Source: Tethybacter castelli (GTDB lineage Bacteria; Pseudomonadota; Gammaproteobacteria; Tethybacterales; Tethybacteraceae). Taken from it: a stretch of 59,087 bases of DNA. The position numbers and the translations under genes were made by a program. The stretch is taken from assembly GCA_036679665.1 (NCBI GenBank), contig JAZHEJ010000061.1:1-59087 (forward strand), read 5' to 3'. The notes beneath the pieces are model-generated. The model searched no databases. It was not told the origin of the DNA and saw only the letters and a list, made by a program, of their open reading frames with translations. Below, piece after piece: positions 46,501 to 53,352 of the stretch. Positions within the stretch are counted from its first letter, which is position 1. Each line of letters begins with the position of its first letter.

Positions 46501-47934
46501 TTCAAGTTCTTCGTCGGTGTGTTGCTCAGCGGGAATAATCGGGCGAAGCGCAACCAACTTGGGCATGCCTCGCACTTTCTGATTGCGCGAAATAACCACG
46601 CACCATTCCAACACTTCGCGCGGTTCGTGCTTATGCTCCGCAATATGAGTGGGACGCACTTCCACGTGACGACCCAGACATTGATTAATTTTCATGCGAC
46701 CTACTTTGGACAGATCGAAACGACTTGGATTGAAAAAAGTGTCGTTGAATGTGCGCGCCACGATTTCCGGTGTCGACGGATCACCCGGCCGTAAATGACG
46801 AAATATCAGTTCTCGCGCTCGATTGGAATCGCTGATGCGAAAATCCAGTTCTTGCATCCGAAGCGTATTGGCGATATGTAAACCGCAATCGTTGTCGTTA
46901 TGATAAATGGTCCGCAGCTTTTTAATCTTCGCGTTCCGCATTTTCGCCAAGACCTCTAGCGTTACCTCTTCATTGGTAGCCACCAAAATTTCACCGGTAT
47001 CCGGGTCGATCACATTTTCCCAAGCTCGTCGATCAACTATAAAATTGTCATCGACTTTCGCTAACTTAACTCCCGATTTTTTCAGGGTACGCAAATTACC
47101 AGGCTTGATGCGCTTATCGGCTTCGATCAGTACCTTGTTGCTTTTGTCCTTGACCGCAAACGGTACGGTGATACCGCGTAAAAACTCAGGCACTAAACGG
47201 TATTTACACTCGTTATCCTTGTCGCCGAGGATAAATTCCTCAGCGTCATAAAAATCTTGAATGATGTCGTCTACTGAAAAACCCAGCGCGCGCAACAACA
47301 TCGTCGCATACATCTTGCGACGCTTGTCGATACGAATATAAAGCAATTCTTTGCTATCAAACTCAAAATCAAGCCAACTGCCGGAACTAGGAATAATTCG
47401 CGCATTGAAGTTGATTTTGCTTTGCACGGCCTGACGCGAAGAGTCGCGCATGAAGTAAACCCCGGGGGCACGATGCAGCTGCGAGACGATTACCCGCTCA
47501 GTGCCATTAATGACAAATGAGCCGTCGGAAGTCATCAGGGGAATCTCACCCATATAGACATTTTTTTCCTCACGAACTTCCTTGATTTTGGTGCGGTCAT
47601 CGCGAGATCGGATATGCATCCGCAAGTGCACCTTAATTTTGGTGCTGTAGCTCAAATTGCGTTCTTTGCACTCTCTGACCGTGAAAATCGGATTTTCAAG
47701 TTCATAACCGTGAAACGTTATTTCCACCAGCCCGTTGTTGCTGCGTACCGGAAACAACTCAAGAAAAGTTTGTTGCAGGCCAATCGGTTCGCGCTTTTCA
47801 TGCGGAATATTTTGTTGCAAAAACTTATTGTACAAAGCCACCTGCATTTGCAACAGATATGGGACCTGCATGGCATCACGGCGCCTGGCAAACGAGGCAC
47901 GAGGACGCTTTTTCTCGGTATAGGAAAGATTCAT
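43558..47934 (-). CDS. rpoB: RNA polymerase beta subunit, with a lobe insertion
   Basis: A 1458-residue protein, 116 longer than E. coli RpoB. Normal landmarks include the rifampicin region (LSQFMDQNNPLAELTHKRR, SALGSGGL), RPIETPEGPNIG-type RLCPIETPEGPNIGL, VPWNGYNFEDSI, GDKMAGRHGNKGVVS and the C-terminal GEMEVWALEAYGAAYTL. Between VGRMKINQCLGR (about 410-422) and SASDILNTIKMLINL (about 523) sits an extra block of about 100 residues, where E. coli has only about 15. rplL lies 90 bases upstream. Confidence 0.97.
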   Translation of the reverse strand: MNLSYTEKKRPRASFARRRDAMQVPYLLQMQVALYNKFLQQNIPHEKREPIGLQQTFLELFPVRSNNGLVEITFHGYELENPIFTVRECKERNLSYSTKIKVHLRMHIRSRDDRTKIKEVREEKNVYMGEIPLMTSDGSFVINGTERVIVSQLHRAPGVYFMRDSSRQAVQSKINFNARIIPSSGSWLDFEFDSKELLYIRIDKRRKMYATMLLRALGFSVDDIIQDFYDAEEFILGDKDNECKYRLVPEFLRGITVPFAVKDKSNKVLIEADKRIKPGNLRTLKKSGVKLAKVDDNFIVDRRAWENVIDPDTGEILVATNEEVTLEVLAKMRNAKIKKLRTIYHNDNDCGLHIANTLRMQELDFRISDSNRARELIFRHLRPGDPSTPEIVARTFNDTFFNPSRFDLSKVGRMKINQCLGRHVEVRPTHIAEHKHEPREVLEWCVVISRNQKVRGMPKLVALRPIIPAEQHTDEELERIIWEVKELGPRIIGWHLDRQTATDLAAKLAAIGFEAKAREQFVLSASDILNTIKMLINLVNRRGSTDDIDSLGNRRIRMVGEFIQHEYKQGLRRFQNAILDRMQLAESDNLKPSDLVNAKTIGQGVREFFNSNQLSQFMDQNNPLAELTHKRRVSALGSGGLQRDRAGFEVRDVHPTHYGRLCPIETPEGPNIGLINSLALYASTNEYGFVTTPYRVVQNGKVTDEVVLLSAVEEAGRCIAQANSEIHANGKFVNELVSCRRSGEFIFARPEDISYMDVAPAQIASVAASLIPFLEHDDSNRALMGSNMQRQALPSIYPQKPLVGTGIEAKIAQDSGNAVRATRSGTVEYVDATRIVIRAEKSSTDTDMFGVDIYNLIKYMRSNQSTNINQRPIVRHGDVVESGDIIADSSATDIGELALGQNVLVAFVPWNGYNFEDSILISEKLVNDDRYTTIHIEEHVCKARDTRNGVETITRDIPNQTDSALAYLDETGIVQIGTEVSHGSILVGKVTPKSETQQTPEERLLKAIFGRKGEDVKDTSLRMPSGGEGTVVDVKVFTANAEERDSRAKSIIAHELNAYDKDLQEKLRIFKEDADYESGRIAVGKEIAKNVPGLKANNKVTKSWWAKSSVEDHAKVSLKDEKAQKDLDVINKRIKLKEKEINEDMRRQRHKLERNDELQAGINKYIKVYVAIKRRLQVGDKMAGRHGNKGVVSKIVPVEDMPYLKNGTSVDLVLNPLGVPSRMNIGQILETHLGFASKNLGNKIAVLLEQERSKAAKDLRVKLAKIYTRKSMARPLDFNQFSDDKIIDIARNLTDGVPFATPIFDGATEQDITAMLKLADCPESGQMELIDGRSGEPFSRKVTVGYKYMFKLHHLVDEKMHARSTGPYSLVTQQPLGGKAQGGGQRLGEMEVWALEAYGAAYTLWEMLTVKSDDRNGRHKIYESICKGDVSLEPGVPESYKVLKSEIRALGIDFDEER

Positions 47935-47965
47935 TCCGACATTACTCCGCTAGGATTACGAACAC

Positions 47966-47998
47966 AAAAAGGCCAGGACACGCCCATGCGGGCACGTC
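47966..47998 (-). terminator. Attenuator-like hairpin between rplL and rpoB
   Basis: On the minus strand GACGTGCCC (47998-47990) pairs with GGGCGTGTC (47985-47977) around a 4-base loop: 9 bp with two G-U pairs. After a short CTGGCC spacer comes CTTTTTG (the AAAAA at 47966-47970 on the plus strand). E. coli has a partial terminator and an RNase III site at the same place, tuning rpoBC relative to rplJL. The position and shape support the same role here. Confidence 0.6.
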
Positions 47999-48024
47999 TT
48001 TGCCATATTTGACTCGTTTGAAAA

Positions 48025-48390
48025 TTACTTGATTTCGCAAGCAGCACCAGCTTCTTTGAGCTGCTTTAATACGTCTTCCGCTTCTTCTTTACCGATGCTC
48101 TCTTTTACCGGCTTGGGCAAGGACTCAACCAGATCTTTAGATTCCTTCAATCCTAACCCGGTCAAAGCGCGCACCGCTTTGATGACACCGATTTTGCTTT
48201 CACCGACACCGGTCAGCACGACGTCGAACTCTGTTTGCTCTTCAACAACCGGAGCCGCGCCAGAAGCCGCGGCCACCGCAACCGGCGCGGCTGCTGAGAC
48301 GTTGAATTTTTCCTCGATAGCAGAAATCAACTCTGACAAATCAAGGACCGACATTGTTGAAATCGCATCTAGTATTTCGTTTTTATTCAT
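48025..48390 (-). CDS. rplL: Ribosomal protein bL12 (L7/L12)
   Basis: A 121-residue stalk protein. The N-terminal dimerisation domain has LDLSELISAIEEKF. An Ala/Pro/Val hinge (about 33-50) leads to a C-terminal factor-binding domain (KIGVIKAVRALTGLGLKESKDL, split by conserved glycines). It binds L10 in multiple copies and recruits translation factors. It lies 28 bases after rplJ. Confidence 0.97.
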   Translation of the reverse strand: MNKNEILDAISTMSVLDLSELISAIEEKFNVSAAAPVAVAAASGAAPVVEEQTEFDVVLTGVGESKIGVIKAVRALTGLGLKESKDLVESLPKPVKESIGKEEAEDVLKQLKEAGAACEIK

Positions 48391-48418
48391 ATTATGTTCC
48401 TAATAATTAATTGACAAT

Positions 48419-48976
48419 TTAAGAAGAGTCCAAGCCTTTTGCATCGCGTACCGCAGCCAATGACCTAGCGAGAGAAACGAGCATATCTTGTAATGTTCGA
48501 GCCAGTTTGCCAAGCGGCGCGTTAAGAGTTCCCGCCAACTGAGCAAGCAATTTTTCACGCGACGGCAAGTTAGCCAGATGCTTACATTGTTCAGGGCTAA
48601 GAATCAGACCGGAGAATGCGCCGCCGCGTACCTCCAGCGCTTCTTGCTCTTTGGCAAAATCGCACAATGCTCGAACAAGGGCTGGCGCTGAAGAACCAGT
48701 GCCGTAAAGTAATTGTCCGTTTAGGCGTTGCGCAAGCGGTGCAAATTTCGGATCAGCGGCTAGCACTCGTTTAGCCACCGTATTTTTGAGTACTTTGATA
48801 TTGCCTCCGGCCTCGCGTGCCGACTGGCGTAAAGCAGTAAGCTGAGCGACATTTAACCCGGTGTAGCTAGCAACGAAAAGCCCGTCGGACTTTGCGCATA
48901 ATCCTTCAAATTCTGCCAGCGCGGCGACTTTTTTACGCCGTTGCACACTCATTTTGGTGGTCGTCTCAGGAGTCAT
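48419..48976 (-). CDS. rplJ: Ribosomal protein uL10
   Basis: A 185-residue stalk base protein. VASYTGLNVAQLTALRQSAR, IKVLKNTVAKRVL and the C-terminal L12-binding helix (LARTLQDMLVSLARSLAAV) are visible. The start ATG 48976 overlaps the rplA stop as ATGA; the next in-frame ATG (MSVQRRKK) is 8 codons in and closer to the E. coli start. Confidence 0.93.
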   Translation of the reverse strand: MTPETTTKMSVQRRKKVAALAEFEGLCAKSDGLFVASYTGLNVAQLTALRQSAREAGGNIKVLKNTVAKRVLAADPKFAPLAQRLNGQLLYGTGSSAPALVRALCDFAKEQEALEVRGGAFSGLILSPEQCKHLANLPSREKLLAQLAGTLNAPLGKLARTLQDMLVSLARSLAAVRDAKGLDSS

Positions 48977-49662
48977 CGCAATGGCGCAACGTCGATTGGC
49001 ACCGCAGGTCCCATCGTGGATGACAATGATGCTTTAACCAGATACTGTCCTTTGGCCACGGCTGGTTTGGCTTTGCGGATCGAATCCAGCAACGCGGTGA
49101 AATTTGCCATAAGGTCTTCTGAGCTAAAAGAAGCAAGTCCGATCGGTGCGTGAACCACACCTCCGCGCTCAGTGCGGTAGGTGGCCTGTCCGGCCTTAGC
49201 GCGTTTGACGGCACCGCCAATATCATTGGTCACCGTCCCGCTTTTAGGATTGGGCATAAGCCCTTTGGGTCCCAAAATTTTGCCGTGTTTGGCTAGTCTG
49301 GACATCACCGCAGGTTCGGCGATAAGCGTATCAAATTCAAGCTGGCCTTTGCCGATCTGATTTAGCAGATCCTCAAACCCCACCAAGTCGGCGCCAGCTT
49401 CGGTGGCCGCATCCGCCTTGTCGTTTTCACAAATAACCGCTACGCGCACTTGCTTGCCGGTTCCCGCCGGCAATGCGGCAACTCCACGGATCATCTGGTC
49501 TGACTTGCGCGGGTCAACTCCGAGGCTGATCGCCACTTCTACGGTTTCGTCGAACTTGGCGGTCGCGTTTTTCTTGACCAATTCCATTGCCTCAGCCACG
49601 GGCAGTTCCCCTGCCGCGACAGAGCTGCGCAATTCGGTTATTCGCTTGCTACTTTTGGACAC
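48973..49662 (-). CDS. rplA: Ribosomal protein uL1
   Basis: A 229-residue L1-stalk protein. KFDETVEVAISLGVDPRKSD, LPAGTGKQVRVAVI, LGPKGLMPNPKSGTVT and GRT-like TYRTERGGVVHAPIG motifs are intact. L1 represses the rplKA messenger in E. coli; I did not find an obvious mimic site. It is coupled to rplJ by a 4-base overlap. Confidence 0.96.
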   Translation of the reverse strand: MSKSSKRITELRSSVAAGELPVAEAMELVKKNATAKFDETVEVAISLGVDPRKSDQMIRGVAALPAGTGKQVRVAVICENDKADAATEAGADLVGFEDLLNQIGKGQLEFDTLIAEPAVMSRLAKHGKILGPKGLMPNPKSGTVTNDIGGAVKRAKAGQATYRTERGGVVHAPIGLASFSSEDLMANFTALLDSIRKAKPAVAKGQYLVKASLSSTMGPAVPIDVAPLR

Positions 49663-49668
49663 CTGACA

Positions 49669-50127
49669 TTAAGCCTCTTGTCCGACTTCCACGCCCATGC
49701 TACGCGCGGTGCCGGCGATAGTAAGCATGCCCTGCTCCACATCGGTGGTGTTGAGCTCTTCAAGTTTTTCCTGCGCGATTTCACGCAACTGGCTCCGGGT
49801 CAGTTTGCCCACCTGATCAACCGGCGGCTTACCGCTACCTTTGGCAATTCCCAAGGCTCTCTTGATCAAAATCGCAGCTGGCGGTTTTTTGATCACAAAG
49901 TCAAATGACCGATCGGCTTGAATTGAAATTATCACCGGCAAAAGCAAACCGCGTTCCTGCTGGGCAGTCGCCGCGTTGAAGCGTTTGATGAAATCGCCGA
50001 TATTAACCCCGTGCTGGCCAAGGGCGGGACCGACCGGCGGATCCGGCTTCGCCTCGCCGGCAGGGATCTGCAGCTTGATAATCTTAGCCGGCGCCTTCTC
50101 GGCCTGTTTCTTAGATCGCGGGGCCAC
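49669..50127 (-). CDS. rplK: Ribosomal protein uL11
   Basis: A 152-residue protein starting with GTG, whose G is the last base of the nusG TAG stop. The N-terminus is about 10 residues longer and more basic than usual (APRSKKQAEKAPAKIIKL). LQIPAGEAKPDPPVGPALGQ and HGVNIGDFIKRFNAAT hold the proline-rich motif. It binds the GTPase centre of 23S rRNA. Confidence 0.95.
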   Translation of the reverse strand: MAPRSKKQAEKAPAKIIKLQIPAGEAKPDPPVGPALGQHGVNIGDFIKRFNAATAQQERGLLLPVIISIQADRSFDFVIKKPPAAILIKRALGIAKGSGKPPVDQVGKLTRSQLREIAQEKLEELNTTDVEQGMLTIAGTARSMGVEVGQEA

Positions 50128-50690
50128 TACATTTTCTCTACTTGTTCAAAATCAATCTGAATTTCAGTGGGACGGCTAAACACATTAACCGAAACACTGA
50201 TCCGATTGGATTCATAATTGACGTCGATGACGTTACCGGTAAAGTTGGTAAACGGACCATCTTTGATACGCACCGCTTCGCCTTCGGCAAACATCACCTT
50301 CGGCTTGGGTTTTTCTGAGCCTTCGGCAACGAAGGAGCGAATCTTATTGATCTCCGCGTCGCTGATCGGTTGCGGCTCCTGCCAGCTGGTTCGGGTGCCC
50401 GGATCGCCGACAAAACCTTTGGTCATCGGAAGTCGGTTGATCAGGTTCCAGTTCTGCGGGTTCATCTCCATCTCGATAAACACATAGTTCGGATAAAACT
50501 TGCGTTGCGACACAACTCGTTTGCCCTTGCGCATCTCCACAACTTCTTCGGACGGCATAAACACCTCACCAAATTGATCGGGTGAACTGCCTTGCGACTT
50601 CAGTTTTTCCTTGAGCGCCTCAAGTTGTAACTTAAACGATTTTTCACGATTGGCGGTTACACGCAGACAATACCAATTTTTACTCATCAC
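50127..50690 (-). CDS. nusG: NusG transcription elongation factor
   Basis: A 187-residue protein. The NGN domain has NWYCLRVTANREK, GEVFMPSEEVVEMRKGKR and YPNYVFIEMEM. The C-terminal KOW domain has FAEGEAVRIKDGPFTNFTG. It binds RNA polymerase and Rho or S10. It lies 17 bases after secE and overlaps the rplK start by one base. Confidence 0.96.
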   Translation of the reverse strand: MMSKNWYCLRVTANREKSFKLQLEALKEKLKSQGSSPDQFGEVFMPSEEVVEMRKGKRVVSQRKFYPNYVFIEMEMNPQNWNLINRLPMTKGFVGDPGTRTSWQEPQPISDAEINKIRSFVAEGSEKPKPKVMFAEGEAVRIKDGPFTNFTGNVIDVNYESNRISVSVNVFSRPTEIQIDFEQVEKM

Positions 50691-50706
50691 AGCTTCACCA
50701 CCTCGT

Positions 50707-51054
50707 CTACAGCGCCAGAAATTGCAGCAGCCAACTCAGCAACGCGTCCACCAGCCACAAAAATATCGCCACCACGGTCACAAACACGATGACCACGCCT
50801 GACATTTTCAAAACTTCGTCTTTGTGCGGCCAGACCACTTTGCGCACCTCGATGGACGCGGCCAGGCAATAGGCCACGAAGCGCTTGCCGGGATCTGAAA
50901 AATACATCAGCGCGCTGGCGATAGCCAGCGTTGCCACAAAAATAGCCAGCCGGAGCGGAATCGGACTTTGAACCAGATACAACAAACTGAAATACAGTCC
51001 CGTCGCGGTCACCACCGCCGCTAGCGTTGATTTGACTTTGTCCGCGGTATTCAC
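50707..51054 (-). CDS. secE: SecE, preprotein translocase subunit
   Basis: A 115-residue protein with three TM helices, as in E. coli. The conserved cytoplasmic segment before the last helix is ASIEVRKVVWPHKDEVL. It stabilises SecY at the inner membrane. tRNA-Trp lies 65 bases upstream. Confidence 0.94.
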   Translation of the reverse strand: MNTADKVKSTLAAVVTATGLYFSLLYLVQSPIPLRLAIFVATLAIASALMYFSDPGKRFVAYCLAASIEVRKVVWPHKDEVLKMSGVVIVFVTVVAIFLWLVDALLSWLLQFLAL

Positions 51055-51118
51055 TTGCTTGGCAAATCACCTTGTTAAACTCTGCGCACCACGACACCAG
51101 CTAGCGCCCAAAGCCAGG

Positions 51119-51191
51119 CAGGCCAAGAGGGGATCGAACCCCCAACCTGCGGTTTTGGAGACCGCTGCTCTACCAATTGAGCTATTGGCCT
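51119..51191 (-). tRNA. trpT: tRNA-Trp (anticodon CCA)
   Basis: A 73-base cloverleaf on the minus strand. The acceptor is AGGCCAA with TTGGCCT, discriminator G73, D-arm TAGCTCAATTGGTAGAGC and anticodon loop TCTCCAAAA. T-loop GGTTCGATCCCC is present. The following bases read CCT, so CCA is not encoded. It sits between tuf and secE, the usual place. Confidence 0.97.
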
Positions 51192-51211
51192 GCATTGTTC
51201 TTGCTACCAAA

Positions 51212-52402
51212 CTACTCAATGATCTTGGTAACCGTTCCGGAACCGACCGTGCGGCCGCCTTCCCGGATCGCAAAACGCACACCTTCGAACATCGCGATCG
51301 GTTTTTGCAAATCGACTGTAAAAGTGACATTGTCGCCGGGATTGACCATTTCAACTCCGCTACCTAGCGCAATTTCACCGGTCACATCAGTGGTCCGAAA
51401 ATAAAACTGGGGAGAATAGCCGGTGATAAACGGCTTGTTCCTTCCTCCTTCATCTTTGGTCAACACGTAGACGGTCGCCTCAAATTTGGTGTGCGGCGTA
51501 ATCGAGCCGGGCTTGGCAAGCACCTGGCCGCGCTGCACGTCTTCGCGCTTGGTACCACGCAACAAGATTCCGACATTGTCGCCGGCTTGTCCTTGGTCAA
51601 GTAATTTCTTGAACATTTCCACGCCGGTACAGGTGGTTTTCTTGGTTTCACGCAAGCCGACAATTTCAATTTCATCACCGACTTTGACAATACCAGTTTC
51701 GATTTTCCCCGTGCACACCGTACCCCGACCTTCAATCGTAAAAATATCTTCAATCGGCATAAGGAATTCTTTGTCGAGGTCTCGTTTGGGCTCATCGATG
51801 TATTCATCAAGCGCCGAAGACAGCTTAAGGACTGCTTCAGCACCGTACTCGCCGTCTTTGCCCTCGAGAGCTTGCAAAGCGCTGCCGATAATAATCGGTG
51901 TGTTGGCGCCGTCGTACTCCGCCTGACTCAGAATGTCACGGATTTCTTCGGATACCAGTTCGAGCATTTCCGCATCATCGACCATATCGGCTTTGTTGAC
52001 AAATACAACCATCCGCGGCACACCAACCTGACGCGCGAGCAAAATGTGCTCTTTGGTTTGCGGCATGGCTCCATCAGTGGCGGTAACCACCAAGATTGCC
52101 GCATCCATTTGGGCCGCCCCGGTAATCATGTTTTTAATGTAGTCGGCGTGGCCTGGACAATCGACATGCGCGTAGTGGCGTTTGTCGGTCTCGTACTCAA
52201 CATGCGAGGTGCTGATCGTGATCCCGCGTTGACGCTCCTCAGGCGCATTGTCGATCTGTTCAAATCCGCGCGCCTCACCGCCATATTTGCTTGCCAGGAC
52301 TTTGGTCAAAGCGGCGGTAAGTGTGGTTTTGCCATGGTCAACATGACCGATCGTTCCCACATTGACATGAGGTTTGGTTCGTTCGAAAGTTTCCTTTGCC
52401 AT
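51212..52402 (-). CDS. tuf: Elongation factor Tu
   Basis: A 396-residue GTPase delivering aminoacyl-tRNA. G1 is GHVDHGKTTLT, G3 DCPGHADY, G4 NKADMVDD. RGITISTSHVEYE is switch I. KPFITGYSPQFYFRTTDVTG is typical of domain 3. Length equals relatives. It is co-transcribed with the flanking tRNAs, judging by the gaps (137 and 20 bases). Confidence 0.98.
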   Translation of the reverse strand: MAKETFERTKPHVNVGTIGHVDHGKTTLTAALTKVLASKYGGEARGFEQIDNAPEERQRGITISTSHVEYETDKRHYAHVDCPGHADYIKNMITGAAQMDAAILVVTATDGAMPQTKEHILLARQVGVPRMVVFVNKADMVDDAEMLELVSEEIRDILSQAEYDGANTPIIIGSALQALEGKDGEYGAEAVLKLSSALDEYIDEPKRDLDKEFLMPIEDIFTIEGRGTVCTGKIETGIVKVGDEIEIVGLRETKKTTCTGVEMFKKLLDQGQAGDNVGILLRGTKREDVQRGQVLAKPGSITPHTKFEATVYVLTKDEGGRNKPFITGYSPQFYFRTTDVTGEIALGSGVEMVNPGDNVTFTVDLQKPIAMFEGVRFAIREGGRTVGSGTVTKIIE

Positions 52403-52539
52403 CAGTTGAATTACTCCTAGTTTTGTTTAAGCGATTTTGGAAACAGCAGACAACCGCATTGGCCAACCTGCACTTCCGTGATCATGTTCTGTAGTTGGTC
52501 AATAGCAGGCAAACTTCCTCCTCCACCGCCTACCATACC
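52403..52539. other. Gap between tRNA-Gly and tuf, no tRNA-Thr seen
   Basis: In most gamma and beta relatives a tRNA-Thr lies here. I searched both strands by eye for a T-loop and a GGT anticodon loop and found neither. No other gene is visible. Confidence 0.5.
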
Positions 52540-52613
52540 TGGAGCGGGTGAAGGGAATCGAACCCTCATCGTAAGCTTGGAAGGCTTCTGCTCTACCATT
52601 GAGCTACACCCGC
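52540..52613 (-). tRNA. glyT: tRNA-Gly (anticodon TCC)
   Basis: A 74-base gene on the minus strand. The acceptor GCGGGTG pairs with CACCCGC; discriminator T73, and CCA is encoded. The anticodon loop is CTTCCAA and T-loop GGTTCGATTCCC. It lies between tRNA-Tyr and tuf. Confidence 0.96.
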
Positions 52614-52665
52614 CTGGATGCTTGCTGTGAATTAAGTCCGACAAAGTTCAACCTGCTATCACCGA

Positions 52666-52747
52666 TGGAGGAGGTAGGATTCGAACCTACGAAGGCTAAG
52701 CCGTCTGGTTTACAGCCAGATCCCGTTGACCACTTGGGTACCCCTCC
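52666..52747 (-). tRNA. tyrU: tRNA-Tyr (anticodon GTA)
   Basis: An 82-base class II tRNA on the minus strand. The acceptor GGAGGGG pairs with CTCCTCC, discriminator A73. The anticodon loop is CTGTAAA, with a long variable arm (ACGGCTTAGCCTTC) and T-arm GTAGGTTCGAATCCTAC. CCA is not encoded. It is the first gene of the tRNA-tuf-secE block. Confidence 0.96.
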
Positions 52748-52933
52748 GGGAACCTATAATTGTAGCATAACTTTGGCGTCTTTTTTATATGCGTAATTTG
52801 GCCAATCAGCCGCCCGCTACGCTATATATTATAGGCAATAAACTATATGTACCTCCATTGGTATTGTTGCGACGAAACCAAGCATCCGACCGCTAGGTAA
52901 AATCAGTGATTTGCTTTCACTCCGGGAATTATT

Positions 52934-53344
52934 ATGTCAACTGAAAGAACACTATCGATTATCAAGCCTGACGGTGTGGCCAAAGCCGTGATCGGCAATA
53001 TCATTTCCCGGTTTGAACAAGCCGGACTAAAGGTGGTTGCCGCAAAAATGATAAAGCTTGATTCTCAACAGGCCAAAGACTTTTACGCTGAACACAGCGC
53101 CCGCCCTTTTTATGCTAATTTAGTCGAATTTATGACCTCCGGACCGGTGATGGTAATGGTACTAGAAGGCGCAAAAGCGGTGCTGACTAATCGCGACCTG
53201 ATGGGCGCTACCGATCCTGCCGACGCCGACGCCGGGACCATCCGCGCCGATTTTGCGCTAAGCATCGACCATAACGCGGTCCACGGATCGGATTCGCCAG
53301 TTTCGGCCCAACGCGAAATTGCCTTCTTTTTTCCCGAACTATAA
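52934..53344 (+). CDS. ndk: Nucleoside diphosphate kinase
   Basis: A 136-residue enzyme balancing NTP pools. SIIKPDGVAKAVIG at the start, AKMIKLD, HSARPFYANLVEFMTSGPV, DPADADAGTIRADFA and the phospho-His stretch NAVHGSDSP are intact. rlmN follows after 8 bases; ndk-rlmN is the standard neighbourhood. It is divergent from tRNA-Tyr with 186 bases between that hold no gene I can see. Confidence 0.97.
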   Translation: MSTERTLSIIKPDGVAKAVIGNIISRFEQAGLKVVAAKMIKLDSQQAKDFYAEHSARPFYANLVEFMTSGPVMVMVLEGAKAVLTNRDLMGATDPADADAGTIRADFALSIDHNAVHGSDSPVSAQREIAFFFPEL

Positions 53345-53352
53345 CCACGACC

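Noticed and set aside
52417..52644. 75-codon minus-strand ORF containing SSMVEQKPSKLTMRVRFPSP
   Set aside because: This is the well-known spurious translation of a tRNA-Gly gene; the cloverleaf explains the bases.
52748..52933. Promoter for the tRNA-Tyr to tuf block and for ndk
   Set aside because: TACAAT and TATAAT-like boxes are present on the minus strand, but no convincing -35 at proper spacing, so no single promoter was chosen.
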